A stretch of 34,872 bases of DNA from Candidatus Omnitrophota bacterium (GTDB lineage Bacteria > Omnitrophota > Gorgyraeia > Zapsychrales > JAHFGK01): the NCBI GenBank assembly GCA_023247475.1, contig JAHFGK010000005.1:1-34872 (forward strand). Reading direction: 5' to 3'. Below are positions 7,954-14,873 of this stretch, one piece after another. Positions within the stretch are counted from its first letter, which is position 1. Every line of letters starts with the position of its first letter. The notes below the pieces were generated by a model, which worked only from the letters and a program-made list of their open reading frames with translations, was not told the origin of the DNA and ran no database searches. The position numbers and the translations under genes are program-made.

Positions 7954-9357
7954 TTATAACTTTGTTGGCTTTACAAAAGAAATATTGTATTTTTTCATTT
8001 TGTTATAAAGTGTTGTCCTATTGATGCCTAACACGGCTGCAGCCTTATTGCGGTTCCAATTACATTCATGCAAAACGGATAGGATAAGATCCTTCTCAGG
8101 TTGTTCCAAAACTTTTTTTAGTGATTTTCCATTCGTTGGAGCCAGTGATGCTGTGCTCATAAATTTGGATACATTCGGGATATCCCACTTATTGATAATT
8201 TCAGTCTTGGCCATAATAACTGCTCCCTCAATAGCATTTTCTAATTCCCGAATGTTCCCCGGCCAATGATATTCCATAAATAGAATCCTCATCTCATCTG
8301 AAATACCTTTTATCTTCTTATTATTTTTTTGGCTATATTTTTCAATAAAATATTTAACCAAAAAATCAATGTCCTCTTTACGTTCATTTAAAGGCGGCAG
8401 CTCAACAAAAATTACATTGATACGATAGTAAAGATCTTCGCGAAATTGACCTTTAGACACGAGGTCATTGAGATCCCGATTTGTAGCCACAATTATGCGA
8501 GCATCCGTCTTTCTGGTGGTGTTGTCCCCTACCTGCTCAAATACCCCATCTTGTAAGACTCTTAAGAGTTTGACCTGTAAAGCTGGGGAAAAGGCATCAA
8601 TCTCATCTAAAAAAATCGTCCCCCCTTTAGCATATTCAAAACGACCCTCTTTATCTCGGATAGCACCTGTAAATGCCCCTTTCACATGCCCAAAAAGTTC
8701 GCTTTCCAGGAGGGTTTCAGATAAGGCACCACAACTAACCTCAATAAAAGGTTTATCCTTTCTATTGCGATCACAGTGATGAATGGCTCGGGCAACCAAT
8801 CCTTTACCTGTACCACTTTCTCCATTGATCAGAATCGTTGCATTACTACTCGCGACGGATTCAATCATCTGATAAATTTTCTGCATCTTTTCGCTGATGC
8901 CAATCATCCCACAGAAAGAATCCCGATGCGTCTTCTGAATAATCTTCCGCAAATTTTTATTTTCTTCTAAAATCTGCTTTTTCTCAGTAATTTTACGGAT
9001 AATCATCTTGATTTCATTATCATTGATTGGCTTGGTAATGTAATCATAAGCGCCTTTTTTCATGGCTTCCACAGCTGTTTCGATCGTGCCGTACCCTGTG
9101 ATCAAGATCACCTCAATCTCTGAGAAATCTTCTTTAACCCTCGTTAGTAAATCAATTCCACTCATATGAGGCAACTTTAAATCCGTTACGACAATATCTA
9201 CTTTCCCCTGTTTAACAATCTCAAGAGCCTCCTCCCCACTTTGTACCATTTGTGCCCGATATCCCTCAATGCGTAAGATCTCATAAAGAGACTCGCGAAT
9301 CAGAGGCTCATCATCTACAAGTAAAATATGGTATCTGTTATAAATCTCTTTATCCAT
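7954..9357 (-). CDS. NtrC-family sigma-54-dependent response regulator
   Basis: A 467-residue regulator with three domains. The receiver (about 9-125) has acidic D15/D16, phospho-acceptor D59 in VVTDLKLP, and the Lys of YITKPI. The AAA+ domain (about 150-380) has Walker A GESGTGKG, the sigma-54-contacting GAFTGA loop, and Walker B GTIFLDEID. The Fis-type helix-turn-helix (about 420-460) includes NKAAAVLGINRTTLYNKMKKY. It is complete, with all key residues present. The cognate kinase gene ends 4 bases upstream. Sigma-54 activators such as PrsR are known to control PEP-CTERM genes in other bacteria. A -24/-12 promoter with an upstream repeat array lies about 4.6 kb away at 13966-13983, so this regulator is a candidate activator of it, by inference only. 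Confidence 0.97.
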   Translation of the reverse strand: MDKEIYNRYHILLVDDEPLIRESLYEILRIEGYRAQMVQSGEEALEIVKQGKVDIVVTDLKLPHMSGIDLLTRVKEDFSEIEVILITGYGTIETAVEAMKKGAYDYITKPINDNEIKMIIRKITEKKQILEENKNLRKIIQKTHRDSFCGMIGISEKMQKIYQMIESVASSNATILINGESGTGKGLVARAIHHCDRNRKDKPFIEVSCGALSETLLESELFGHVKGAFTGAIRDKEGRFEYAKGGTIFLDEIDAFSPALQVKLLRVLQDGVFEQVGDNTTRKTDARIIVATNRDLNDLVSKGQFREDLYYRINVIFVELPPLNERKEDIDFLVKYFIEKYSQKNNKKIKGISDEMRILFMEYHWPGNIRELENAIEGAVIMAKTEIINKWDIPNVSKFMSTASLAPTNGKSLKKVLEQPEKDLILSVLHECNWNRNKAAAVLGINRTTLYNKMKKYNISFVKPTKL

Positions 9358-9361
9358 CAGA

Positions 9362-10651
9362 TTAAACCGGAATGGTAACGATGAAACTCGTTCCCTTTTT
9401 GAGCTTGCTTTCTACATTAATTCCACCATTATAACTTTTGACAATCTCATTGACAATCGTCAACCCCAATCCGCATCCTTTATCAATGTCTTTGGTGGTA
9501 TAGAATGGCTCAAATATCTTTTCTATATTTGCTTCAAGGATTCCACATCCGTTGTCACGAACTTCAATGGAAATCGCATCATCTTTAAAAAAAGTAATAA
9601 GATGGATAGTGCCTCCATCGTCCACGGCATCAATAGAATTGCGAATGAGATTGGAAACAACTCGCTCTAGCCCCAGATCAATAATTTTAGGAAGTTTAGA
9701 AGTTAAATCCTTTTTTAAAATGATATTTTTCTGGTAAATTTCTGATTGTGAAGTCTGTAGAGCCATATCGATGGCATGATTCGGATCAATCTTTTCCATG
9801 GCCGGTGGGCTACTGCGTGAACAGGCCAACAGACTACGCACAATATTTGCCATGCGATCTAAACCATGTTTAATTTCTAAAAGATAACCGCGTATGACCT
9901 CATCGTCTTTAACGTGCTCTAAGCAAAGGTTGGTGTAGCGCATAACACCATCCAAAGGATTATTAAATTCATGGGCTATTCCACCAGCTAATTTACCGAT
10001 AGTTGCTAATTTTTCCTGTAGGACAATTTGTTTCTTGAGATGCTTGGCTTCTTGACTGCTTTTCCCTAATTCATTTTTGAGTGTTCTTGATTTTTTAACA
10101 ACAATTTTAAACTTCTCATAAAGTTGTATTCGTCGATAGTTTAAGGCGATCTGACTAGAAATAAAATCTAGCAGTTGTAGTTCTTCTGTATTAAAAGGGC
10201 AACCACTCTCTTTATCCGTAATATTAATAACACCAGTGAGTTTATCCTTCACCAAAAGTGGAGCACAAATGAATGAAGTGGTTTTGTAGCCTTTCCGAGC
10301 CTTGTACCCTCGGAAACGACTATCTTGGGATATATCATCCACACAAACTGGCTTTTTAAGTTCCGCCACCCGGCCTACAACCCCCTCTCCTATTCTTTTA
10401 ACCATATTTTTCTGTTCTGAGGCGGCCATCCCACAAGCTATCTTAAGAATCAAGTCCTTGCCATTTTCCTTAAGTATAAAGATAGAGCCCCGCTTAGCAC
10501 CAAATAACTCCATAGTCTTTTTTAAAGAAACCTCCAGGAGCTCCTTAGCGTTGCTAACTGTATTGACTGCAGTACAGATATCGCTAACCTTTTCAAAAAC
10601 TTCTGCCTGCGACAGTCCTTCAACAATGTGTTTTGAATCCCTGGTCTTCAT
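9362..10651 (-). CDS. GAF-domain sensor histidine kinase
   Basis: A 429-residue cytoplasmic kinase with no membrane segments. A GAF domain covers about residues 20-175 (FGAKRGSIFIL, then GEGVVGRVAELKKPVCVDDIS). A coiled linker (about 176-212) leads to the dimerisation/phosphotransfer helix, with His227 in GKLAGGIAHEFNNPLDG. The ATPase domain shows the N box NLIRNSIDAV, G1 DNGCGI, F box FEPFYTT and G2 GCGLGL. It is followed after 4 bases by its sigma-54 response regulator, a classical cognate pair. Its start overlaps the stop of the TPR gene (10648-10651), indicating translational coupling. PrsK, the kinase of the known PEP-CTERM two-component system, also has GAF and kinase domains but normally carries membrane segments, which are absent here. 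Confidence 0.96.
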   Translation of the reverse strand: MKTRDSKHIVEGLSQAEVFEKVSDICTAVNTVSNAKELLEVSLKKTMELFGAKRGSIFILKENGKDLILKIACGMAASEQKNMVKRIGEGVVGRVAELKKPVCVDDISQDSRFRGYKARKGYKTTSFICAPLLVKDKLTGVINITDKESGCPFNTEELQLLDFISSQIALNYRRIQLYEKFKIVVKKSRTLKNELGKSSQEAKHLKKQIVLQEKLATIGKLAGGIAHEFNNPLDGVMRYTNLCLEHVKDDEVIRGYLLEIKHGLDRMANIVRSLLACSRSSPPAMEKIDPNHAIDMALQTSQSEIYQKNIILKKDLTSKLPKIIDLGLERVVSNLIRNSIDAVDDGGTIHLITFFKDDAISIEVRDNGCGILEANIEKIFEPFYTTKDIDKGCGLGLTIVNEIVKSYNGGINVESKLKKGTSFIVTIPV

Positions 10652-11550
10652 CCTGGTTTTTGGTTGGTTACAGCATTTTTACTTTTTAATTCACCCAAAG
10701 ATTTAATCATCTGTCTTAGAATATTGGTCATAGGGTGTTGAGGATGCTTGTTAATAAATTCTTGGTAAATTCCAATGGGAATGTCGTAATTTTGAAGTTG
10801 GGTTACTGAGACAGTATTGATAAATTTAATAAGCAAGCTAGCTCTTGCAGAATTAAGATACTCTTGAGATGGATAATTATTGAGGATTTTCCCCAAAACC
10901 TCAACTCCCTCCCGCCAATTCTTACGACTAAAATAACAGGTAGCTAAAAGCCGCCATGCGTTGAATTCCATAGGAGAACTTGGATATCGATTAGAAACAT
11001 CCTTATAATAAGAAATGGCCGTGTCAAACGCCTTTTCTCCTTGAGTCAGGTCTCCATTTCTTTGGTAATAGCTGGCTATATAAAGAGGCATATTCAAACC
11101 AGTCATCGTCAAGGGATATTCGTCTTGCACCTTTTCATAAATATTCAGAGCCTCAGTCCAATTATTCTCTCGCTCGTAAGTTTGTGCGGTCCCTACTAAA
11201 GCTTCAGCACAAAGTTCCTGATTTTCTGGATATTTACTAATTATTTTAAGATAACTTTCTCTCGCTCTTGTAAAATCTTTCTTAAGAAGATAAACATTCC
11301 CTATTTGAAGATAAATCCTAGGAGTAAGCTTCGCCTTGGGATAATTTTGGACGATTTCGTCATACTGATTAGCGATTCGCTCAAACTCATTATCAGGTAC
11401 AAACTTAGGATCCTTTTTCGTCAATTTTCTATATTGATTATTAACCCGCCATAGGCTCCGTTCAACTTTATAATCACTTGTGTCTATCTCAGATAAAAAA
11501 ATATAAAGCCCAATAAGTATTAGCCCAAATAATACAAGGAGTTTCTTCAT
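10648..11550 (-). CDS. Membrane-anchored tetratricopeptide repeat protein
   Basis: A 300-residue protein with an N-terminal hydrophobic segment (about 3-19), then a periplasmic-type series of TPR-like helices. The motif A-x-x-x-Y-x-x-x-x-x-x-YP recurs (YDEIVQNYPKAKLTPRIYLQ, ESYLKIISKYPENQ, NIYEKVQDEYPLT, SYYKDVSNRYPSS, VLGKILNNYPSQ, IYQEFINKHPQHP), giving about six repeats. This spacing resembles BamD/YbgF-type TPR proteins that bind partner proteins. It overlaps the genes on both sides by 4 bases, so it is tightly coupled to the membrane protein before it and the histidine kinase after it. It may pass an envelope signal to the two-component system, but this is inference. Confidence 0.87.
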   Translation of the reverse strand: MKKLLVLFGLILIGLYIFLSEIDTSDYKVERSLWRVNNQYRKLTKKDPKFVPDNEFERIANQYDEIVQNYPKAKLTPRIYLQIGNVYLLKKDFTRARESYLKIISKYPENQELCAEALVGTAQTYERENNWTEALNIYEKVQDEYPLTMTGLNMPLYIASYYQRNGDLTQGEKAFDTAISYYKDVSNRYPSSPMEFNAWRLLATCYFSRKNWREGVEVLGKILNNYPSQEYLNSARASLLIKFINTVSVTQLQNYDIPIGIYQEFINKHPQHPMTNILRQMIKSLGELKSKNAVTNQKPG

Positions 11551-12428
11551 GTTGTTTCTTTCTTAAAAAGGTAATAGATGGTCATGGCAGTATAAATCAT
11601 GGTATCAATCACAATCAAAAGAGTGAGACTAATCACAAGAATGATCACACGTAGTTCCGGGAAAACGGTATCCGAAAACTTAACTATAGTTGTTCTCAAC
11701 AATAAAATAGTCCCAAATGGTACATGTGCCAGAATAACAATAGCCAGCACTAACCAAAAAGATCGTACTATCATTCTGAAATTTAACGCCAGTGCCTTAA
11801 AAAATTTTCCTTTTTCAATTACAATAATTGGAAGAACAAAGGCAAATAAGGTGGTAATAAAAATACCGATTAATAAACTAAGATATGGTGCTCCATCGAC
11901 AACAATCATTTTAACTACATAAAGGATCCCCTTTTGCGGGTCAATAAGAGAAGCTTGTTGAACTACCATATCATAAAGTTTTATTAAACCGACGTAAGAG
12001 ACGGAGATAACACACGCGGCCATAGATATGGAAACATACATCCGCAATGTTTCTATAAATTTCTTTCCTAAAATTATTTTTTGACCACGGTTAATATCAG
12101 TAATCACGGCGATGGCAACAGCCATCAAATAGTTGGAAAAAAATATATAGATTGGAATTTGAGCCAATTGAAACTGTTCCGCTAGCTCAATTAGATTGAA
12201 TGGATAGTGTAAGTATTTCTCCCCCCAGAAGGTTTGAACAATAGGACCAAAAAATGTAGATAATGGATACCGTGGGGCAAAATATAATAATTCTAATACA
12301 AGTAATTGAATAAAAAGTATTATAATAGCCGGCACCCATATATCCTGATAACTCTCCAAAATATAAATGGTCTGCCGTAATAAAAGAAAGGTATGTCCTT
12401 GTTTAACTTTCTTATCCATGAAAGCCAT
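11547..12428 (-). CDS. Polytopic inner-membrane protein, function unknown
   Basis: A 293-residue integral membrane protein with about six hydrophobic segments (roughly residues 32-52, 95-112, 135-155, 180-215, 225-248 and 262-285) and short basic loops between them. I recognise no catalytic motif. The pattern of long helices, with a loop like INRGQKIILGKKFIETLRMYV, recalls the DUF975-like or glycerophosphodiester phosphodiesterase membrane-domain group, without certainty. It is the first gene of the five-gene regulatory unit and is coupled to the TPR gene by a 4-base overlap. A near-consensus sigma-70 promoter lies about 75 bases upstream. A second ATG three codons in (M4) is an alternative start; neither has a clear ribosome binding site. 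Confidence 0.82.
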   Translation of the reverse strand: MAFMDKKVKQGHTFLLLRQTIYILESYQDIWVPAIIILFIQLLVLELLYFAPRYPLSTFFGPIVQTFWGEKYLHYPFNLIELAEQFQLAQIPIYIFFSNYLMAVAIAVITDINRGQKIILGKKFIETLRMYVSISMAACVISVSYVGLIKLYDMVVQQASLIDPQKGILYVVKMIVVDGAPYLSLLIGIFITTLFAFVLPIIVIEKGKFFKALALNFRMIVRSFWLVLAIVILAHVPFGTILLLRTTIVKFSDTVFPELRVIILVISLTLLIVIDTMIYTAMTIYYLFKKETT

Positions 12429-12504
12429 GAGATCAGGAGATTAAAACCCGGGTTCCCCTATTTCAATATTTAATAACCTATTTAACATGAATATCTTAGG
12501 ACAA

Positions 12505-12533
12505 ATTTTATCATAGGGGTTTCTAGATGTCAA
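12505..12533 (-). promoter_or_regulatory. Sigma-70 promoter for the membrane protein/TPR/two-component/PocR unit
   Basis: On the minus strand, TTGACA (12528-12533) is followed after 17 bases by TAAAAT (12505-12510), a near-perfect match. It lies just downstream of the terminator of the PEP-CTERM unit, so the two transcription units are cleanly separated. Confidence 0.75.
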
Positions 12534-12556
12534 ACAGAATCCCACGGAATATGCAA

Positions 12557-12593
12557 AAAAAAGGCAGGTTACATTTATTAACCTGCCTTTTTT
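12557..12593. terminator. Strong bidirectional intrinsic terminator
   Basis: The arms AAGGCAGGTT (12561-12570) and AACCTGCCTT (12580-12589) pair perfectly around a 9-base loop and are extended by A- and T-tracts on the two sides. On the minus strand the hairpin runs into a T-tract and follows the PEP-CTERM lipoprotein gene by about 40 bases. Confidence 0.9.
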
Positions 12594-12633
12594 GGGCTTC
12601 TCGTTACATTTAATGACGAGCTATATTAATTTC

Positions 12634-13017
12634 TTATACTCTACGATTTTTCCTCTTTTTAGAATATGCCATTGCCATCAAACCCGTGCCCAACAATAAC
12701 ATACTTGTTGGCTCAGGATTTACAATGCTCGCTATCTGGTCACCAGAACCACTCCCTCCGCCAACTCCACCACTCCCTCCGCCAACTCCACCACTCCCTC
12801 CTGCGGCCACACTACCAGCGGAATCCCCACTGCCGCCACCGACAATTCCAGCAAAGGTACTTTCACCACTGGATGAGCTGCCACTTCCACCACTATCTCC
12901 GCTAAACAAGCTACCCAATCCCCCACCACCGCCTCCACCACCTTTACACCCATAAACACAGGGAAGAAGCAATGAAAGGATAACAACACCTAACAAATGA
13001 TTAAATTTTGTTTTCAT
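12634..13017 (-). CDS. Gly/Ser-rich lipoprotein-like protein with PEP-CTERM sorting signal
   Basis: A 127-residue protein. The N-terminus is a signal peptide ending in a lipobox-like VYGC (Cys at 24), immediately followed by a run of Gly. Residues 25-95 are almost only Gly and Ser, with a 7-residue repeat GGVGGGS. The C-terminus is a textbook PEP-CTERM tail: NPEPTSMLLLGTGLMAMAY, then the basic KKRKNRR. Exosortase should cleave at the PEP motif and pass the protein to the surface. It is the second gene of a unit led by the PEP-CTERM/sugar-transferase fusion and is followed by a strong terminator. A run of eight G residues sits at the ribosome-binding position. Having both a lipobox and a PEP-CTERM signal is odd. 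Confidence 0.9.
   Translation of the reverse strand: MKTKFNHLLGVVILSLLLPCVYGCKGGGGGGGGLGSLFSGDSGGSGSSSSGESTFAGIVGGGSGDSAGSVAAGGSGGVGGGSGGVGGGSGSGDQIASIVNPEPTSMLLLGTGLMAMAYSKKRKNRRV
12751..12801 (-). repeat. 21-bp tandem repeat encoding GGVGGGS
   Basis: Two perfect 21-base units (12751-12771 and 12772-12792) are followed by the first 9 bases of a third, inside the Gly-rich part of the PEP-CTERM lipoprotein gene. Unit number could change by slippage without a frameshift. Confidence 0.8.
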
Positions 13018-13025
13018 TTAGACTG

Positions 13026-13033
13026 CCCCCCCC
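13026..13033 (-). promoter_or_regulatory. G8 homopolymer at the ribosome binding site of the PEP-CTERM lipoprotein gene
   Basis: Eight consecutive G residues on the minus strand lie 9-16 bases before the ATG at 13017 and are the only Shine-Dalgarno-like sequence there. Length changes in the tract would alter spacing and translation rate. Confidence 0.45.
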
Positions 13034-13083
13034 TTTATTTTGCTTTCTATACCGTAAAATCTTGATATATTCATGTCGTATCC

Positions 13084-13929
13084 TCATCTGGCCCCTTCTC
13101 CGGTAAATATAACTCTAATTGTTCTTAGTATAATCCTTAGATCCGTCCACAAGCAAATTTTCCTAATATATAAGATATCATATTTTATTTTCTTTCGTAC
13201 ATCCTCAATAGTCTCATCATATTTGTGCCATACCTGAGCTAATCCTGTTATTCCCGGCTTTACCACTAAACGCTTTTCATAATCCCTTATTTCTTTTCTA
13301 AATCTTTCAACGAACATTGGCCTTTCTGGTCTAGGGCCGATAACACTCATCTCTCCTTTTAAAACATTTATAAATTGGGGAATCTCATCAATATGGGTCC
13401 TGCGTAAAAATCCACCCACCGGAGTAAGACGATTATCATTTTGGGCAGCCCAGATCGGACCTGTTTCTTTTTCCGCATCAACACGCATGGTACGAAATTT
13501 ATAAATTTTAAATACCACCTCATCTTTTCCCACGCGTTCTTGAGTAAAAAGTATTGACCCCCTAGATGTCAATTTTATAAGAATAGCTGTTGCCAACATT
13601 AGGGGTGATAATACTATAAAAGCTAAGACAGAAATCATAATGTCAAATACCCTTTTCGCGATGGCATAGGTTCTTCGAACAAAACTTATGATCATTCCTA
13701 ATATTCCACTGCCAAAAAGAGCCATTGTCGATGGTTCCGGTGCTCGTGCTTTCGAAGTTTCCGAAGATTTTAAATTAACGTTCGAAATTTTAAAATTATC
13801 TTGTTGATCATTACCAGGAAAATCAAATATGGTCGAAGCGGCCTGTGCAGTAGAAATAACAAACCAACTCAAAAGGCTAAACAAGATAATAAGATATAAA
13901 TTTTTCGCATGCCTTTCTGGTTTTTTCAT
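13084..13929 (-). CDS. Fusion of signal peptide and PEP-CTERM sorting segment to a phosphoglycosyl transferase (bacterial sugar transferase)
   Basis: A 281-residue protein with an unusual architecture. Residues 1-30 are a signal peptide ending in AQA. Residues 31-63 are a short hydrophilic stretch. Residues 64-85 read PEPSTMALFGSGILGMI followed by a hydrophobic end and RR, a complete PEP-CTERM sorting signal. Without a break, residues 92-281 form a full phosphoglycosyl transferase domain: the reentrant membrane segment after KRVFDI, QERVGK, KIYKFRTM, the catalytic DE pair D181/E182 in HIDEIPQF, IGPRPERP and KPGITGLAQV. Such enzymes put the first sugar phosphate on undecaprenyl phosphate. The usual WcaJ-type N-terminal membrane domain is absent and the PEP-CTERM unit sits in its place. 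Predicted topology is consistent: N-terminus outside, catalytic domain inside. A sigma-54 promoter lies just upstream. Confidence 0.95.
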   Translation of the reverse strand: MKKPERHAKNLYLIILFSLLSWFVISTAQAASTIFDFPGNDQQDNFKISNVNLKSSETSKARAPEPSTMALFGSGILGMIISFVRRTYAIAKRVFDIMISVLAFIVLSPLMLATAILIKLTSRGSILFTQERVGKDEVVFKIYKFRTMRVDAEKETGPIWAAQNDNRLTPVGGFLRRTHIDEIPQFINVLKGEMSVIGPRPERPMFVERFRKEIRDYEKRLVVKPGITGLAQVWHKYDETIEDVRKKIKYDILYIRKICLWTDLRIILRTIRVIFTGEGAR

Positions 13930-13965
13930 ACTTTAGAATCCCTTTCGATTCCAACATTGATTAAT

Positions 13966-13983
13966 AAGCAAGTTCTATGCCAA
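13966..13983 (-). promoter_or_regulatory. Sigma-54 (-24/-12) promoter upstream of the PEP-CTERM/sugar-transferase fusion
   Basis: On the minus strand the sequence TTGGCATAGAACTTGCTT matches the sigma-54 consensus YTGGCACG-N4-TTGCW, with the invariant GG and GC in the correct spacing and only two changes in the -24 element. The expected start site is near 13955, about 25 bases before the ATG. An array of GACA/TGTC elements lies about 90-160 bases further upstream, where enhancers for sigma-54 activators normally sit. Confidence 0.75.
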
Positions 13984-14071
13984 CTTTTTAACTCTAATTG
14001 TATTTTTTAATATTTATGTAACTACTTGATAATAAATGATTTATATTTTATTAAAATTGCAAATTTATGAT

Positions 14072-14143
14072 GACATTATATGACAGTCCTAGACAATATT
14101 AGACAATCATTGTCAAGTTAATGTCGAAATTATTAAACTTGTC
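14072..14143. promoter_or_regulatory. Phased GACA/TGTC array, candidate enhancer for a sigma-54 activator
   Basis: GACA begins at 14072, 14082, 14092 and 14102, exactly every 10 bases. Inverted copies (TGTC) follow at 14111, 14122 and 14140. The array is roughly symmetric around 14108, pairing 14102 with 14111, 14092 with 14122 and 14072 with 14140. It fills most of an otherwise empty 299-base gap (13930-14228) upstream of the sigma-54 promoter at 13966-13983. The binding protein is unknown; the NtrC-type regulator at 7954-9357 is one candidate. Confidence 0.6.
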
Positions 14144-14195
14144 TAAATTATTAACAAGTAAATAATACTAATTTACTATATATTAGGAGTTTTGC

Positions 14196-14246
14196 GTGAA
14201 TATGAATAGGAAGGAAAACATGAAATTTCTAAAGAAGGTAGGTTAA
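14196..14246 (+). other. Possible 16-codon plus-strand ORF or gene remnant
   Basis: GTG at 14196 follows AGGAG by 6 bases. An internal ATG at 14220 follows AGGAAGGA, and the frame ends at TAA 14244-14246, giving an MKFLKKVG-like end. It overlaps the 3' end of the EpsI gene on the other strand. It is the only plus-strand start-like signal in a long minus-strand region, and may be a remnant of a lost gene rather than a functional peptide. Confidence 0.2.
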
Positions 14247-14873
14247 CAAAAACGGCATAATTTGCTGGCTGAATTCTTTAAGATCACTTAACGCCTTTTG
14301 TTCAGAATCCTTGATAGTAATGGAAACTCGAATTAAAGCGCTACTTGCAGATTTGCCAAAAAAAGTTTTCAAAGCAATTAAACCTTGTTGTTGCCAATAA
14401 TTGGTTGTAAAAGAATTCCCAACCTTAAACCAATAAAATGATATTTGTCGTAAATCTCGCTGCTCTAGAAGTAACTTATTGACATTGACAACCAAGGGTT
14501 GCGAACTGTTCGTATTAACATTGAAGCTGTCACGATAGTTTCCTAAAATGGTCACGCCACTGCCGGTATAACATATCTCAGGGGGATGGGATACCTTCCG
14601 GTTATTCTGTGAATACACAATCAATAAATAAACTTCTTTACCATAGGGGGTAAAATATCTTCGCGCAAAAGCATTTCTTGTTTCTAGAATGGCATATTCC
14701 TGATCAGTAATCAATAAATCCTGGGATGTCCAATCCCCTATCGTTTTAGGGAATTGATTAATATCAATGGTATCTTTCTGCTGATAGACTTTAAAATAAA
14801 GAGTCCAGGAAATGACCCCAGACAGAATGAAAAGAAACAAAATCAATTTGTAACTTTTACCTGATTCTTTCAT
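14229..14873 (-). CDS. epsI: EpsI family exosortase-associated protein (DUF3485)
   Basis: A 214-residue protein with an N-terminal membrane segment (about 9-27), followed by a periplasmic domain. It begins INQFPKTIGDWTSQD and contains the family landmark SHPPEICYTGSGV, with a later SFYWFKVG segment. EpsI-type proteins accompany exosortases, often as a C-terminal fusion or the next gene, and are required for exopolysaccharide production in methanolan-type clusters; their chemistry is not known. The start codon overlaps the exosortase stop by 4 bases (14870-14873), showing tight coupling. No terminator is obvious downstream, but the following gap contains the GACA array and sigma-54 promoter of the next unit. 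Confidence 0.93.
   Translation of the reverse strand: MKESGKSYKLILFLFILSGVISWTLYFKVYQQKDTIDINQFPKTIGDWTSQDLLITDQEYAILETRNAFARRYFTPYGKEVYLLIVYSQNNRKVSHPPEICYTGSGVTILGNYRDSFNVNTNSSQPLVVNVNKLLLEQRDLRQISFYWFKVGNSFTTNYWQQQGLIALKTFFGKSASSALIRVSITIKDSEQKALSDLKEFSQQIMPFLLTYLL

Noticed and set aside
12751-12801. CRISPR-like direct repeats
   Set aside because: The units are contiguous 21-bp coding repeats with no spacers, and no cas genes are nearby.
12666-12989. Pro/Leu-rich plus-strand frames opposite the Gly-rich PEP-CTERM gene
   Set aside because: Composition shadow of Gly codons. The minus-strand frame has a signal peptide, a PEP-CTERM tail and a terminator.
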